Source: an uncultured Clostridia bacterium (lineage in GTDB: Bacteria > Bacillota > Clostridia > TANB77 > CAG-508). From it: DNA of 58,088 nucleotides. How positions within the stretch are numbered: the first letter of the stretch is position 1; the number at the start of each line of letters is the position of its first letter. The position numbers and the translations under genes were made by a program. The stretch is from assembly GCA_948630815.1 (NCBI GenBank), contig CAPIEU010000009.1, positions 2,697 through 60,784 of the forward strand, written 5' to 3'. This document shows, in pieces, positions 9,034-18,532 of this stretch. Below the pieces are notes generated by a model. The model was not told the DNA's origin. It saw only the letters and a list, made by a program, of their open reading frames with translations, and searched no databases.

Positions 9034-9285
9034 CTACTGCTTTGGAGTCTTCCAGTAGTAGAGGTATGCCACATAATGCCATACAGCTTTTTTATATCCT
9101 TCGGCAACTGGTATTTTTAATGTGCCTACCTGGATATACTGTTTTTCCTTTCTGGCATCAAGCCAGCTTTCGAACTCTTCTTCCATCATCTTAGCAAAAG
9201 AATTGTTCATTTCCTCATATAGCCGTTTTGCAACCTCCTCTGGACTATCAAATATGTCGACTTTTCCTAAAAAGTTATTGCTCAT
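9034..9285 (-). CDS. Small hypothetical protein with atypical codon use
   Basis: This 83-residue soluble protein is aromatic-rich near the end (AVWHYVAYLYYWKTPKQ). I do not recognise it. The ATG is preceded by GGAGGG at good spacing, so it looks like a real gene. Codons ending in G or C (CTC, TAC, GGC, GCC, CAG, ATC) are much commoner than in neighbours, suggesting acquisition from another lineage. Codon 21 is an in-frame CGG (9223-9225) preceded by AAA. Four-base reading would stop a few codons later, so this gene needs CGG as a triplet. It is the second and last exception in the window. A terminator follows and rsmA is transcribed toward it. Confidence 0.6.
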   Translation of the reverse strand: MSNNFLGKVDIFDSPEEVAKRLYEEMNNSFAKMMEEEFESWLDARKEKQYIQVGTLKIPVAEGYKKAVWHYVAYLYYWKTPKQ

Positions 9286-9358
9286 ATTTTCCCTCCATTA
9301 TGCTACTATTTTTTTGCAACATCTTTATTATACATCAATTTTACATAATTTACAAATT

Positions 9359-10213
9359 CTAAATTTTCTTTGCAATTTCCGCAAATTGCTCTATTGTTAA
9401 AGTTTCTCCTCTTACTTTTGTATCAATATTTAAATCTTTTAAAATTTGCTCGATTTTTTCTTTACTAATATTAAGTGTTGAATTTGAAATCGCATTTAAC
9501 AACGTTTTTCTTCTTTGCATAAAACTTGCTTTTATTAATGTAAAAAATTTAACTTCATCTGTAACTTCAATTACAGGTTTCTTTCTTAATTCTAATCTTA
9601 TTACTTCTGATTCTACTTCTGGTTCTGGAATGAAAGAATTGTTTGGAACAGTTAATAATTCTTTTGCTTCTGCATAATAGTATACTGTATATGTAATTGC
9701 ACCTCCATTTTTTCCGCCTGGAATTTCAGTTAATCTATCTGCTACTTCTTTTTGTATCATTACTGTTATACTTTCAATATCTAGTCTTTCTTCTAATAAT
9801 TTCATTATTATTGGTGTTGTAATATAATAAGGAAGATTTGCTACTATCTTTACATTTTTAATTTGCCCACTTACTTTGTTTTCTTTAATTATCCTATTTA
9901 AATCTACTTTTAATACATCCTCATTTATTATTTCAAAGTTTTTATACATAAAAAATCTATCTTTTAAAATCGTTATCATTCTATTATCTAATTCTATACA
10001 TATAACTTTTCCTGCTTTTTCTAGTAATTCCTTTGTTAATGTTCCAAGTCCTGGACCAATTTCTATAATTAAGTCCTCATTTGTTATGTTTGATGTATCT
10101 ACTATTTTCTCTATAACATTATCATCTATTAAAAAGTTTTGTCCTAGTTTTTTGTTTGCTGTTATTCCATATTTTTTCATTAAAAATTTTGTTTCTTCAT
10201 ATATTTTACTCAA
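9359..10213 (-). CDS. rsmA: 16S rRNA dimethyladenosine transferase RsmA/KsgA
   Basis: RsmA dimethylates A1518 and A1519 of 16S rRNA late in 30S assembly. It carries KKLGQNFLIDDNVIEKIV at the N terminus, the SAM motif IEIGPGLGTLTKELL, and the catalytic motif IVANLPYYITTPII. The C-terminal domain includes FMQRRKTLLNAI. A TTG start at 10211-10213, 7 bases after GGGAGGG, gives the expected beginning (SKIYEETKFLMKKY). An ATG 18 bases upstream overlaps the ribosome binding site. The length of about 284 residues is normal. There is no CGGN site and no in-frame CGG. Confidence 0.94.
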   Translation of the reverse strand: MSKIYEETKFLMKKYGITANKKLGQNFLIDDNVIEKIVDTSNITNEDLIIEIGPGLGTLTKELLEKAGKVICIELDNRMITILKDRFFMYKNFEIINEDVLKVDLNRIIKENKVSGQIKNVKIVANLPYYITTPIIMKLLEERLDIESITVMIQKEVADRLTEIPGGKNGGAITYTVYYYAEAKELLTVPNNSFIPEPEVESEVIRLELRKKPVIEVTDEVKFFTLIKASFMQRRKTLLNAISNSTLNISKEKIEQILKDLNIDTKVRGETLTIEQFAEIAKKI

Positions 10214-10276
10214 AAATTTTCCCTCCCACATTTTTTACTACTATATCATAAAATAAATATAAAAACTAGTTTTTAG

Positions 10277-10630
10277 TTATATAATCTGTTTTATATGGTT
10301 TACTTTGTATTTATGGCTATACAAATAAATTTCTATTACATCTATTCTTACAAATTCATCTTCCAAATTTCTTGAATATAGATAGTATTTTACAGCTTTT
10401 AGTAAGTGCTTTTGTTTGCTCCTATCTACTGCATCTGCAGGATTACCAAATTTTATATTTGTTCTTGTTTTTACTTCTATAAATATTATCTCGTTTTTGT
10501 ATAATGCAATAATATCTATTTCTCCTTGCCTACATTCAAAATTTCTTTGTAGTATTTTATAGCCTGCTTGTTCTAAATATTTTACTGCTAAGTCTTCTCC
10601 TATTTTTCCTATAATATGTCTTTTATACAT
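10277..10630 (-). CDS. UPF0102 (YraN-like) nuclease-fold protein
   Basis: This small protein of the YraN/UPF0102 family has a PD-(D/E)XK-like core: GEDLAVKYLEQAGYKIL, then CRQGEIDIIALYKNEIIFIEVKTRT (Glu, Asp and ExK pattern at about residues 37-56). The cellular role in bacteria is poorly defined. The ATG begins one base after the TAG of dprA, so translation is coupled. The length of 117 residues is normal, and triplet reading is intact. Confidence 0.88.
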   Translation of the reverse strand: MYKRHIIGKIGEDLAVKYLEQAGYKILQRNFECRQGEIDIIALYKNEIIFIEVKTRTNIKFGNPADAVDRSKQKHLLKAVKYYLYSRNLEDEFVRIDVIEIYLYSHKYKVNHIKQII

Positions 10631-10631
10631 T

Positions 10632-11610
10632 CTATTCTTCCTTTACTTTTATTTCATTTCCTGGCAAGCTTTCTATTAACCCTTCTAATTCTAACATTGT
10701 TAGAATTACACTTATTTCTTTCATAGTTTTTTTAGAAATTTTACAGATACTATTTATATGTATTGGATTCTCTTTTATTATATTGTATATTTCTTCATAT
10801 TCTTTTGGTATTTCTTTTAGTGCTGTTTCTAATTTCTGTTTGCTCTGTTTTAAATTTTTGTTTTTTCTATTATGATTTACTTTTTTAGTCTGCTTTTCAA
10901 GTTGATTTTCTATTTGTATTTCTTCTTCACCATTTTGTTTTTTTTGATATTTTTCTTTGTTTTTTAGTATTTCTATTATTTCACTTGGGCAAGTTACTAA
11001 TTCTGCTCCTTCTTTTATTAATCTATTTGTTCCTATACTACGACTATTTTCTAAATTTCCTGGTATGGCACATATTATTCTTCTTTGTTCTTTTGCATAC
11101 CCTGATGTTATTGATGTTCCACTTCTGTATTCCGCTTCTATTACAAGTGTTATATCAGAAAGTCCACTTACTATTCTATTTCTTTTAGGGAAGTTTCTTT
11201 TGTCTGGTTCTATATCTGGTGCGTGTTCTGTTATAATACATCCATCATTTTCAATTATTTTATGAAATAACCATTCATTTTCTTCTGGGTAAAATTTATT
11301 AAACCCTCCTCCTAATACAGCTATTGTTTTTCCGACTGTTTTTTATTGCTCCATTATGTGCTATAGCATCTATTCCTATTGCTAGTCCACTTACTATACA
11401 TATATCTTTTTTTGATAATTCTTTTGCAAACCAATTTGCATATTTTCTCCCATATTCTGTACAATCTCTTGAGCCTATTATAGACACTTTATGTTGTTTG
11501 TTTAATAATTCACTGTTACCTAATATATATAGTTCTTTGGGATAATCTTTTATTTGTAATAGATTTTTTGGATATATTGGATCAGTATATTCTATTTTTA
11601 CGTATTCCAC
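10632..11610 (-). CDS. dprA: DNA-processing protein DprA (restored)
   Basis: DprA binds single-stranded DNA and loads RecA during natural transformation, and it is widespread beyond competent species. A GTG start behind AAGGAG is followed by VSIIGSRDCTEYGRKYA and VSGLAIGIDAIAHNGAI, the Rossmann-like nucleic-acid pocket. Triplet reading is lost after KNS. CGGA (11331-11334) as glycine 93 restores the invariant GKTIAVLGGG, followed by NRIVSGLSDITLVIEA and RSGTSITSGYA. A C-terminal winged-helix-like part follows a Lys/Asn-rich linker. The restored protein is about 325 residues. It lies upstream of yraN and downstream of comM, a common clostridial grouping. Confidence 0.94.
11331..11334 (-). other. 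CGGA four-base glycine site, DprA Gly93
   Basis: AAA AAC AGT, CGGA, AAA ACA ATA GCT GTA gives NSGKTIAVLG, the best conserved DprA motif. Confidence 0.95.
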
Positions 11611-11732
11611 TGTTTTTACTCCTTTTTTGTTTTTTTGATTGTAGTGGCAGACCTTGTATCTGCCCTTTCTGCAAAAAATTTGCCCTTTTATTTAAAGTAG
11701 CTGTCTCTTATGTAAGAAACTAAAGTTCTATT

Positions 11733-13272
11733 TTAATTTTTCCAGTATTTTCTGTCTAGGTTTCTATATTGTATTGCTTCTGCTATATGGCTCGCCTCTA
11801 TGTTTTCTTTTTCATCTAAGTCTGCTATTGTTCTTGCTAATTTTAAAATTCTTCCATATGCTCTTGCACTTAATCCTAGTCTTTCAAAGGCATTTTGTAA
11901 AATTGTTTTTCCTTTTTCATCTAGGTTACAATATTTATCTATTAATTTTGGGGTTAGTTCTGCATTTGAATAAATTCCTAATTTTTGATATCTTTTGATT
12001 TGAATTTTTCTTGCTTTGTTTACTCTATTTCTAATTTGTTCTGATGATTCAACTTCACATTTTGAATTTAATTTTTGATATTTGACAGGTGTTACTTCTA
12101 CTTGAATATCTATTCTATCTAATAATGGACCACTTATTTTTCCCATATATTTTGAAATTTGCCTTTGTGTACAAGTACATTCTTTTTCTTTTGAACCATA
12201 ATACCCACATTCACACGGATTCATGCTTGCTACAAACATAAAATTACATGGATATGTAAGACTTGCGTTTACTCTACTTATTGTTACAATTCTATCTTCT
12301 AATGGTCCTCTTAATACTTCTAAGGTATTTTTATTAAATTCTGGTAATTCATCTAAAAATAGTACTCCATAATGTGCTAGACTTATTTCTCCGTGGTTTT
12401 GGAATTCGTCCTCCTCCTACAAGTGAACTTGCTGATACTGTATGATGTGGTGCTCTATATGGTCTTTTTGTTATTATTGAGGTGTCTTTTGATAATATTC
12501 CTGCTATACTATGTATTTTTGTTATTTCTAATGCTTCTTCAAAGCTTAAATCTGGTAATATACTTGATATTCTTCTTGCCATCATTGTTTTTCCGCTTCC
12601 TGGTGAACCAAGCATAAGTAAATTGTGTCCGTCCGTGCTGCTGCAACTTCTAGTGCCCTTTTTATATTTTCTTGCCCTTTTACTTCTGCAAAGTCCAATA
12701 TTTCATTTTTATTATTTGAAAATAGTTCTTCTATATTTACTTTTTCTGGTTCTATTTTTTGTTTTTTATTTAAGTATTTTACTACTTGTTTTAAATTTTC
12801 TACTCCTATTACATCAATTCCTTCAACTACTGATGCTTCCTTTACATTTTCTTTGGGGAGTATTATTTTTTTCATTCCTAGATTTCTTGCTTCTATACAC
12901 ATCGGTAATATTCCATTTACATTATTTACTTTTCCGTCTAGTGATAATTCCCCTATAAATACTGTATTTATTACATTTTTTTGTAATATTTCACCAAAAT
13001 TTATTAATATTCCTACTGCTATTGGCAAGTCGAATACTGGACCTTCTTTTTTAGTGTCTGCTGGTGCTAAATTTACAACGATTTTTCTACTTTGGAATTC
13101 ATATCCAGAATTTTTTATTGCAGTTCTTACTCTTTCTTTTGATTCTTTTACACTTACATCTGGTAATCCGCACTACTTCCCATCCAGGCATTCCTGCTGA
13201 TACATCTACTTGTACATCTATTAGATACCCATCTAACCCATGTAACGACATACTTTTTACATTTGATAACAT
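11733..13272 (-). CDS. comM: ComM/YifB-family Mg-chelatase-like AAA+ ATPase (restored, four sites)
   Basis: This is a hexameric AAA+ helicase-like protein linked to branch migration in transformation and recombination. The ATG at 13270-13272 starts SMSLHGLDGYLIDVQVDVSAG. Triplet reading shatters it into four pieces. Four CGGA codons restore everything: Gly35 (EVVGLPDVSV), Gly213 and Gly214 in tandem (AAAGGHNLLMLGSPGSGKT, with Walker A just after), and Gly293 (PKPGEISLAHYGVLFLDELPEF, Walker B). The zinc-like CGYYGSKEKECTC region and sensor LLDRIDI follow. The restored length of 511 residues matches the family. It is the most site-dense gene in the window. Confidence 0.96.
12390..12393 (-). other. 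CGGA four-base glycine site, ComM Gly293
   Basis: CCA AAA CCA, CGGA, GAA ATA AGT CTA gives PKPGEISLAH, just before Walker B. This glycine is nearly invariant. Confidence 0.95.
12628..12635 (-). other. Tandem CGGA-CGGA four-base glycine sites, ComM Gly213-Gly214
   Basis: GCA GCA GCA, CGGA, CGGA, CAC AAT TTA gives AAAGGHNL. Both consecutive glycines carry the extra C, so the frame shifts twice in eight bases and the reading then matches the family motif before Walker A. Confidence 0.96.
13167..13170 (-). other. CGGA four-base glycine site, ComM Gly35
   Basis: GAA GTA GTG, CGGA, TTA CCA GAT GTA gives EVVGLPDV, the conserved ComM N-terminal motif. Confidence 0.95.
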
Positions 13273-13640
13273 ACTCTTAACCTTCTTTTTATTAAATTTT
13301 GTTTTTATATTGGAATTTTTAAGATTTAATATTTTTTGAAACTTTATAATTTATTCTTGAATTAACATATTTATATTAGCAATATGATGTTGCTTTGTCA
13401 AGGTTTATAAAAAAATTATTCTAATTTATTTATATTACACCGCCCCAATAGCCTCTATAAAGCATACGCCATAAAACATTTATATTCTACTATATTTATA
13501 TTACAACTAATGTTGATTATACTGAAACCTTTTCACGTACAGCAACGTCAATATTTAATAAATAAAATATAATTTACATTGGAATATAAATCATATTTTA
13601 TTTATTAAATTTTAACTTGTATACCTATTTTTTATATAAT
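13273..13640. other. Gap between comM and the metallopeptidase gene
   Basis: No gene is seen in these 368 bases. A long AT-only hairpin at about 13552-13610 (stem TTTAATAAATAAAATAT) is the only clear structure and may end transcription of the metallopeptidase gene. Confidence 0.5.
13552..13610 (-). terminator. Long AT-rich hairpin downstream of metallopeptidase gene
   Basis: ATTTAATAAATAAAATAT pairs with ATATTTTATTTATTAAAT around a loop of about 22 bases, 31 bases after the stop of the gene at 13641-14157. Confidence 0.5.
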
Positions 13641-14157
13641 TTACTTTAATTCATTTTTTACTTCCTTATAATTTGGCATATTGCTTTCAACTAATTTCCA
13701 AAACTTCTTAGAATGGTTCATATGTTTTATATGACAAAGTTCGTGTAATATTACATATCTTATTGCTTCTTTGCTATATGCCATTAATTTTAAATTTATT
13801 GTTATGTTTTTATTTGATGAACAACTTCCCCAAGCATATTTTATTTCTCTTATCCTTATTTTGTTTGGTTTTATACCTGTTTTACATATTAATTCTTTTC
13901 TTGCTTTTTCTACTATTTGTATAAATTCTTCTTTTGTATATAGGTTTGGTTTTTCATTTTTTATTTCTTGTGTTTTCAATTTTTTGTATATCCAATTGAC
14001 TTTTTTTATTAAGAGTTTTTCTATTTCTTCTTTACTAATATATTTAGGTGCAGTTACTATAACTGCACCATTTCCGTATTTTTATATAAACATTTTTTAT
14101 GTTTTTTCTTATTATATTATACTGTATTTCTTCACCTTTGTATTGTATCTTTTCCAT
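13641..14157 (-). CDS. YgjP-like (DUF45) zinc metallopeptidase (restored)
   Basis: This protein of the YgjP/WLM metallopeptidase group carries the zinc motif HELCHIKHMNHSKKFW (HExxH plus downstream His) near the C terminus, preceded by KYAWGSCSSNKNITINLKL. The ATG at 14155-14157 starts MEKIQYKGEEIQYNIIRKN. CGGA (14073-14076) as glycine 28 gives YIKIGNGAVIVTAPKYIS, the usual N-terminal strand and turn of the family. Triplet reading loses this and would leave only the C-terminal part. The restored length is 171 residues, somewhat shorter than typical members (about 220). The biological substrate is unknown. Confidence 0.88.
14073..14076 (-). other. CGGA four-base glycine site, YgjP-like Gly28
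   Basis: ATA AAA ATA, CGGA, AAT GGT GCA GTT gives IKIGNGAV and puts the N-terminal strands in the same frame as HExxH. Confidence 0.9.
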
Positions 14158-14182
14158 ATTATACTTCCTATTTCTATTTATG

Positions 14183-14214
14183 TTCAAAGAGCTATGTAAT
14201 CATAGCTCTTTGTT
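14183..14214. terminator. Hairpin between PBECR-like gene and metallopeptidase gene
   Basis: The stem CAAAGAGCTATG pairs with CATAGCTCTTTG over a very short loop. It is downstream of the gene at 14334-14708, with a modest T-rich flank. Confidence 0.6.
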
Positions 14215-14333
14215 ATTGTCGTTATTTGACAGGTGTGCCCTTTCCTGCATCTCTTTTGACCTATTTCTAGGTGTATAGAAGCACTATCTCTACTCCAAAT
14301 AACTCTTTATATTGTACTTTAATTGTAACATTT

Positions 14334-14708
14334 TTATACACTTTTGTAAATAGTTTTATTTTTTTGCCTTAGTTTTATTAAATTGCTATTTCTTATTATC
14401 CATGCTGACATTACAGAGTTCTGTGGATGCTGTTTGCTATTGTTTGTATTTAATCTTACAATAACATTTAAATTATCTCTTTCTAACCTACCAATTAAAA
14501 ATATTGTATCTTTATTCTTCATATCTTGTATCACTTCATCTGGATTTAGAACTATTCTATCAATATTTTCTATTATTTTTTTATAATCTTTGGGGTGACT
14601 TTGGTATATATGCTGTTTTCTTTCATCTGTTAATACAACCATCTCTGTTTTAATCTTTTCACTATATAATCCTATTTTGCTTTTATCTATTTTTCCTATA
14701 TAATGCAC
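14334..14708 (-). CDS. PBECR-type (barnase/EndoU/colicin E5-D/RelE-like) nuclease-fold protein
   Basis: This 124-residue protein has the layout of phage-type barnase-EndoU-ColicinE5/D-RelE-like nucleases: IGKIDKSKIGLYSEKIKTE, LTDERKQHI, a region NIDRIVLNPDEVI, then LERDNLNVIVRLNT and SVMSAWIIRNSNL. It may be a ribonuclease toxin or a decayed phage remnant. No immunity or antitoxin partner is obvious next to it. Assignment is from remembered family pattern only and the catalytic residues were not verified. Triplet reading is intact. Confidence 0.6.
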   Translation of the reverse strand: MHYIGKIDKSKIGLYSEKIKTEMVVLTDERKQHIYQSHPKDYKKIIENIDRIVLNPDEVIQDMKNKDTIFLIGRLERDNLNVIVRLNTNNSKQHPQNSVMSAWIIRNSNLIKLRQKNKTIYKSV

Positions 14709-14749
14709 TTATTTTTTCTCCTTTTGTCCCCTAAATTATTATCCCCCTA

Positions 14750-17700
14750 TTAGATTATTCCTATATCTATTGGTTTTAAGTCTTCTTCTTTTGTTCCTTT
14801 TTCTAATGCTTCATATAAGGCAGAAACTGTGTCTAGTGCTGTGAAACATGGAATTTTGCTTTCTACTGCTAATCTTCTTATTTTAAAACCATCTCTTGAC
14901 TCATGTTTTCCTTTTGTTGGTGTATTTATTATAAAGTTTAGCTTTCCAGATTGAATTAGTTCTGGAATACTATCTTCACCTTCCCACATTTTTTGTACAG
15001 TTTGGGCTTCTACTCCATTTTCATTTAAGAAGTTTGCTGTTCCGTGAGGTTGCATATATTTTAAAGCCTAAATTGTCTAAGTTTCTTGCAATTGGAAGCA
15101 TTTCTATTTTGTCTTTATCTCTTACTGTTATTAACACATTTCCTTTATATGGAATATTAACTCCACTTGCTATAAATGCTTTTAATATCGCCTCTGAAAA
15201 GTCTTTTGCAACACCTAATACTTCTCCTGTAGATTTCATTTCTGGACCTAAACTTGTATCTGCATTTTTTATTTTTTCAAATGAGAATATTGGCATTTTT
15301 ACTGCTACATAATCACTTCTTTTATATATTCCTGTACCATATGGCATATCACGCAATTTTTCACCTAATATTACACGTGTTGCTATATCTATTACTGGTA
15401 AATTTGTAACTTTGCTTATGTATGGTACTGTTCTACTAGAACGTGGATTTACTTCAATTATATATACATTTCCTCTGTTTATAATGAATTGTATGTTTAG
15501 TACTCCTATTACATTTAACTCTTTTGCAATTTTTTTTGTATATTCTATAATTGTTTTTTGATTTTCTATATTTATATGTTGTGTTGGATATACTGATATA
15601 CTATCACCTGAATGAATTCCTGCTCTTTCTAAGTGTTCCATTATTCCTGGAATTAGTATGTCTTCTCCATCAAATATTGCATCAACTTCTACTTCTTTTC
15701 CTAACATATATTTATCTACTAAAATTGGATGTTCTTGTTCAATCTTATTTATCTCTGTAATAAATTCTCTTACTTCATTATCATCATATGCAATTGCCAT
15801 TCCTTGTCCACCTAATACATATGAAGGACGTACAAGTACTGGATATTTTAATTCATTTGCAACTTTAATTGCTTCATCTTGAGTAAATACTGTTCCACCT
15901 TTTGGACGTGGTATTTCACAGTTTTCTAATGCTTCATCAAATAATTCTCTATCTTCTGCTCTATCCATATCAACTTCTGCAGTTCCTAAAATTTTTACTC
16001 CCATATCTGTTAATGCTTTTGTTAGTTTTATTGCAGTTTGGCCTCCAAATTGAACTATTGCACCATATGGTTTTTCTGTTTGTATTATATTTTCTACATC
16101 TTCAGGTGTTAGAGGCTCGAAATATAATTTATCTGCTATATCAAAGTCTGTACTAACTGTTTCTGGATTATTGTTTATTATTATTGTTTCATATCCTTTT
16201 TTCTTTAATGCCCATACACAGTGTACACTACAATAATCAAATTCTATTCCTTGTCCTATTCTTATTGGCCCGTGATCCTAGAACTACTATCTTCTTTTTA
16301 TCTTTTCTATCTATTGCTTCATTATCTTCATCATAACTTGAATAATAGTATGGTGTACTTGCATCAAATTCAGCAGCACAGGTATCTACCATTTTAAAAT
16401 TTGCTACTATTCCATTTTCTAGTCTCATTTCTTTAATTTCTGCTTCTGGTTTTCCACATAATCTTGAAATTACTTTATCTGTATACCCCATTTTTTTAGC
16501 AATTGTTAATAAGTCTTTAGTTAATTTTTCGTTTTTTAACTTTTCTTCTACTCTTACAATTCTTTCGATTTTATTTATAAAGAATTTATCTATTGTTGTA
16601 ATTTCATGTATTTTATCTATACTTATTCCTCTTCTTAAACTTTCTGCTATTACCCAAATTCTTTCATTATCTACACGTTTTAAAGCTTTTAATATTTCTT
16701 CATCTGATAATTCTTTTAGTTTTGAGAGCTCTAAACTGTCTACATTTTCTTCTAGTGATCTAATTGCTTTCATTAACGCTTGTTCTATTGATGGAGCTAT
16801 CGCCATTACTTCTCCTGTTGCTTTCATTTGTGTTCCAAGTTCGCGTGATGCTGTTAAGAATTTATTAAATGGCCATTTTGGTATTTTTACAACACAGTAG
16901 TCTAACACTGGTTCAAAACAAGCATAAGTTTTCCCTGTTACTGCATTTTTTATTTCATCTAATGTATATCCTATTGCAATTTTAGCTGTTACTTTTGCTA
17001 TTGGGTATCCTGTTGCTTTTGAAGCTAAGGCTGATGAACGACTTACTCTTGGGTTTACTTCTATAACTGCATACTCAAAACTGTTTGGATTTAGTGCAAA
17101 TTGTACATTACATCCACCTTCTATTTTAAGTGCAGAAATAATTTTTATTGCAGATGTTCTTAACATTTGATATTCTTTATCTGCAAGTGTTTGTGATGGT
17201 GCAACAACAATACTATCTCCTGTATGAACACCAACTGGGTCTATATTTTCCATATTACATATTGTAATACAACTTCCGCTAGAATCTCTCATTACTTCGT
17301 ATTCTATTTCTTTCCATCCAGAAATACATTTTTCTATTAATACTTGGTGTACTCTTGATAGATGTAACCCACTTTTTGCTATTTCTTCTAGTTCTTCCAT
17401 TGTATAGGCAATTCCACCACCTGTACCACCTAAAGTATATGCTGGTCTTACTATAACTGGAAGTCCTATTTCCCTTGCAAAATTTTCTGCATCTTCATAT
17501 GTATTTACTACTTTACTTGCAACACATGGCTCGCCAATTTTTTCCATTAAGTCTTTAAATTCTTGTCTATCTTCTGCTTTTTTTATTCCTTCTGGACTTG
17601 TTCCTAAAAGACGTATTTTATGAGATTCTAAAAATCCATCTTCATATAGTTCCATTGCTATATTTAGACCTATTTGCCCTCCAAGATTTGGAAGTATACT

Positions 17701-17953
17701 ATCTGGTTTTTCTATTTCTAATATTTTTTCTATTGTTTTCTTTGTTAATGGTTCTATATATATTTTATCTGCAATATCTTTATCTGTCATTATTGTTGCT
17801 GGATTTGAGTTTACAAGTACTACTTCAATTCCTTCTTTTTTAAGTTCACGACAGCTTTGAGTTCCTGCATAGTCGAATTCTGCTGCTTGACCAATTATTA
17901 TTGGCCCGCGAACCTATTACTAATACCTTTTTTATATCTTTATTTTTTGGCAT
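14750..17953 (-). CDS. carB: Carbamoyl phosphate synthase large subunit CarB (restored, three sites)
   Basis: CarB makes carbamoyl phosphate from bicarbonate, ammonia and two ATP for pyrimidines and arginine. The two homologous ATP-grasp halves are complete. In the first half, CGGG (17905-17908) as Gly16 gives [21 protein letters not shown]-like sequence. In the second, CGGG (16269-16272) as Gly561 gives VLGSGPIRIGQGIEFDYC. CGGA (15041-15044) as Gly970 gives the allosteric-domain motif ATSGTANFL. Triplet reading yields three fragments. The restored length of 1066 residues is standard. It is separated from carA by a 490-bp mobile element. Confidence 0.97.
15041..15044 (-). other. CGGA four-base glycine site, CarB Gly970
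   Basis: GCA ACC TCA, CGGA, ACA GCA AAC TTC gives ATSGTANF, conserved in the CarB regulatory domain. Confidence 0.96.
16269..16272 (-). other. CGGG four-base glycine site, CarB Gly561
   Basis: CTA GGA TCA, CGGG, CCA ATA AGA ATA gives LGSGPIRI in the second half of CarB. Confidence 0.96.
17905..17908 (-). other. CGGG four-base glycine site, CarB Gly16
   Basis: ATA GGT TCG, CGGG, CCA ATA ATA ATT gives IGSGPIII, the homologous glycine of the first CarB half. Confidence 0.96.
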
Positions 17954-17995
17954 ACTATTTTTCTCCTTTTCTTTTTTATATCTTATATCATATAA

Positions 17996-18057
17996 GAACC
18001 CCCAGTCAGCTTACGCTGACAGCCCCCTTAAATAAAGGGGCCTTTACTCTACTGTTT
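17996..18057. repeat. Left terminal inverted repeat of DUF559 element
   Basis: This 62-base arm begins GAACCCCCAGTCAGC and ends TACTCTACTGTTT. It is a perfect reverse complement of 18424-18485. Confidence 0.93.
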
Positions 18058-18423
18058 AGAATTAAGTACTCTATTTATTTTTGAACATACTTTAGTAAAG
18101 TCTTTCTGTATCTCTATATTTTTAAATCTTATTACTTGTAAATTATAAGCATTCAATAATTCTGTTCTTATTTCATCATATTCTTTCCCCTCTATTGTAT
18201 AATATTGGTTTCCATCTAATTCTATTATTAGTTTCTTTTTAGCACAATAAAAATCTACTATATAATTTTCTATTATTTTTTGTCTATTAAATCTAAATTT
18301 ATTTTTACTTAAAAAGTCATACCATAATTTTCTTTCTTCTAGCGTCATATTATTTCTTAAATTTCGTGTTCTTTCTATATAGTTTTTATTATATTTAATA
18401 TACAAATATTTACCTCCAAACAC
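18049..18423 (-). CDS. DUF559 (Vsr-like endonuclease fold) protein
   Basis: This 124-residue protein shows the DUF559 pattern: RTRNLRNNMTLEERKLWYDFL, then KFRFNRQKIIENYIVDFYCAKKKLIIELDG, with the Asp and ExD/ExK-like residues of the Vsr/PD-(D/E)XK fold, and YDEIRTELLNAYNLQVIRF. DUF559 proteins resemble very-short-patch-repair endonucleases, but their function is not established. Here the gene is the sole cargo of an element with 62-bp inverted termini and a target duplication, so it may act on the element's own ends. Its stop codon lies inside the left terminus. There is no CGGN site. Confidence 0.8.
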   Translation of the reverse strand: MFGGKYLYIKYNKNYIERTRNLRNNMTLEERKLWYDFLSKNKFRFNRQKIIENYIVDFYCAKKKLIIELDGNQYYTIEGKEYDEIRTELLNAYNLQVIRFKNIEIQKDFTKVCSKINRVLNSKQ

Positions 18424-18485
18424 AAACAGTAGAGTAAAGGCCCCTTTATTTAAGGGGGCTGTCAGCGTAAGCTGACTGGGGGTTC
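18424..18485. repeat. Right terminal inverted repeat of DUF559 element
   Basis: Reverse complement of 17996-18057 with no mismatch in 62 bases, followed directly by the second ATATAA. Confidence 0.93.
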
Positions 18486-18532
18486 ATATAATGACTTTTG
18501 TTACTATTTATATAAGTTTCTTCACATAATAT

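Larger units (their letters stand above)
17990..18491. mobile_element. 490-bp DUF559-carrying element with 62-bp inverted termini and 6-bp target duplication
   Basis: The termini 17996-18057 and 18424-18485 are perfect reverse complements over 62 bases. They are flanked exactly by the direct repeat ATATAA (17990-17995 and 18486-18491), which is the signature of insertion. The only gene inside is a DUF559 protein whose stop codon lies within the left terminus. Each terminus contains its own hairpin (GTCAGC TTAC GCTGAC form) and a GC-rich palindrome. The element splits the carA-carB operon yet leaves both genes whole. No transposase is present, so movement would need help in trans or activity of the DUF559 nuclease itself. 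Confidence 0.85.
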
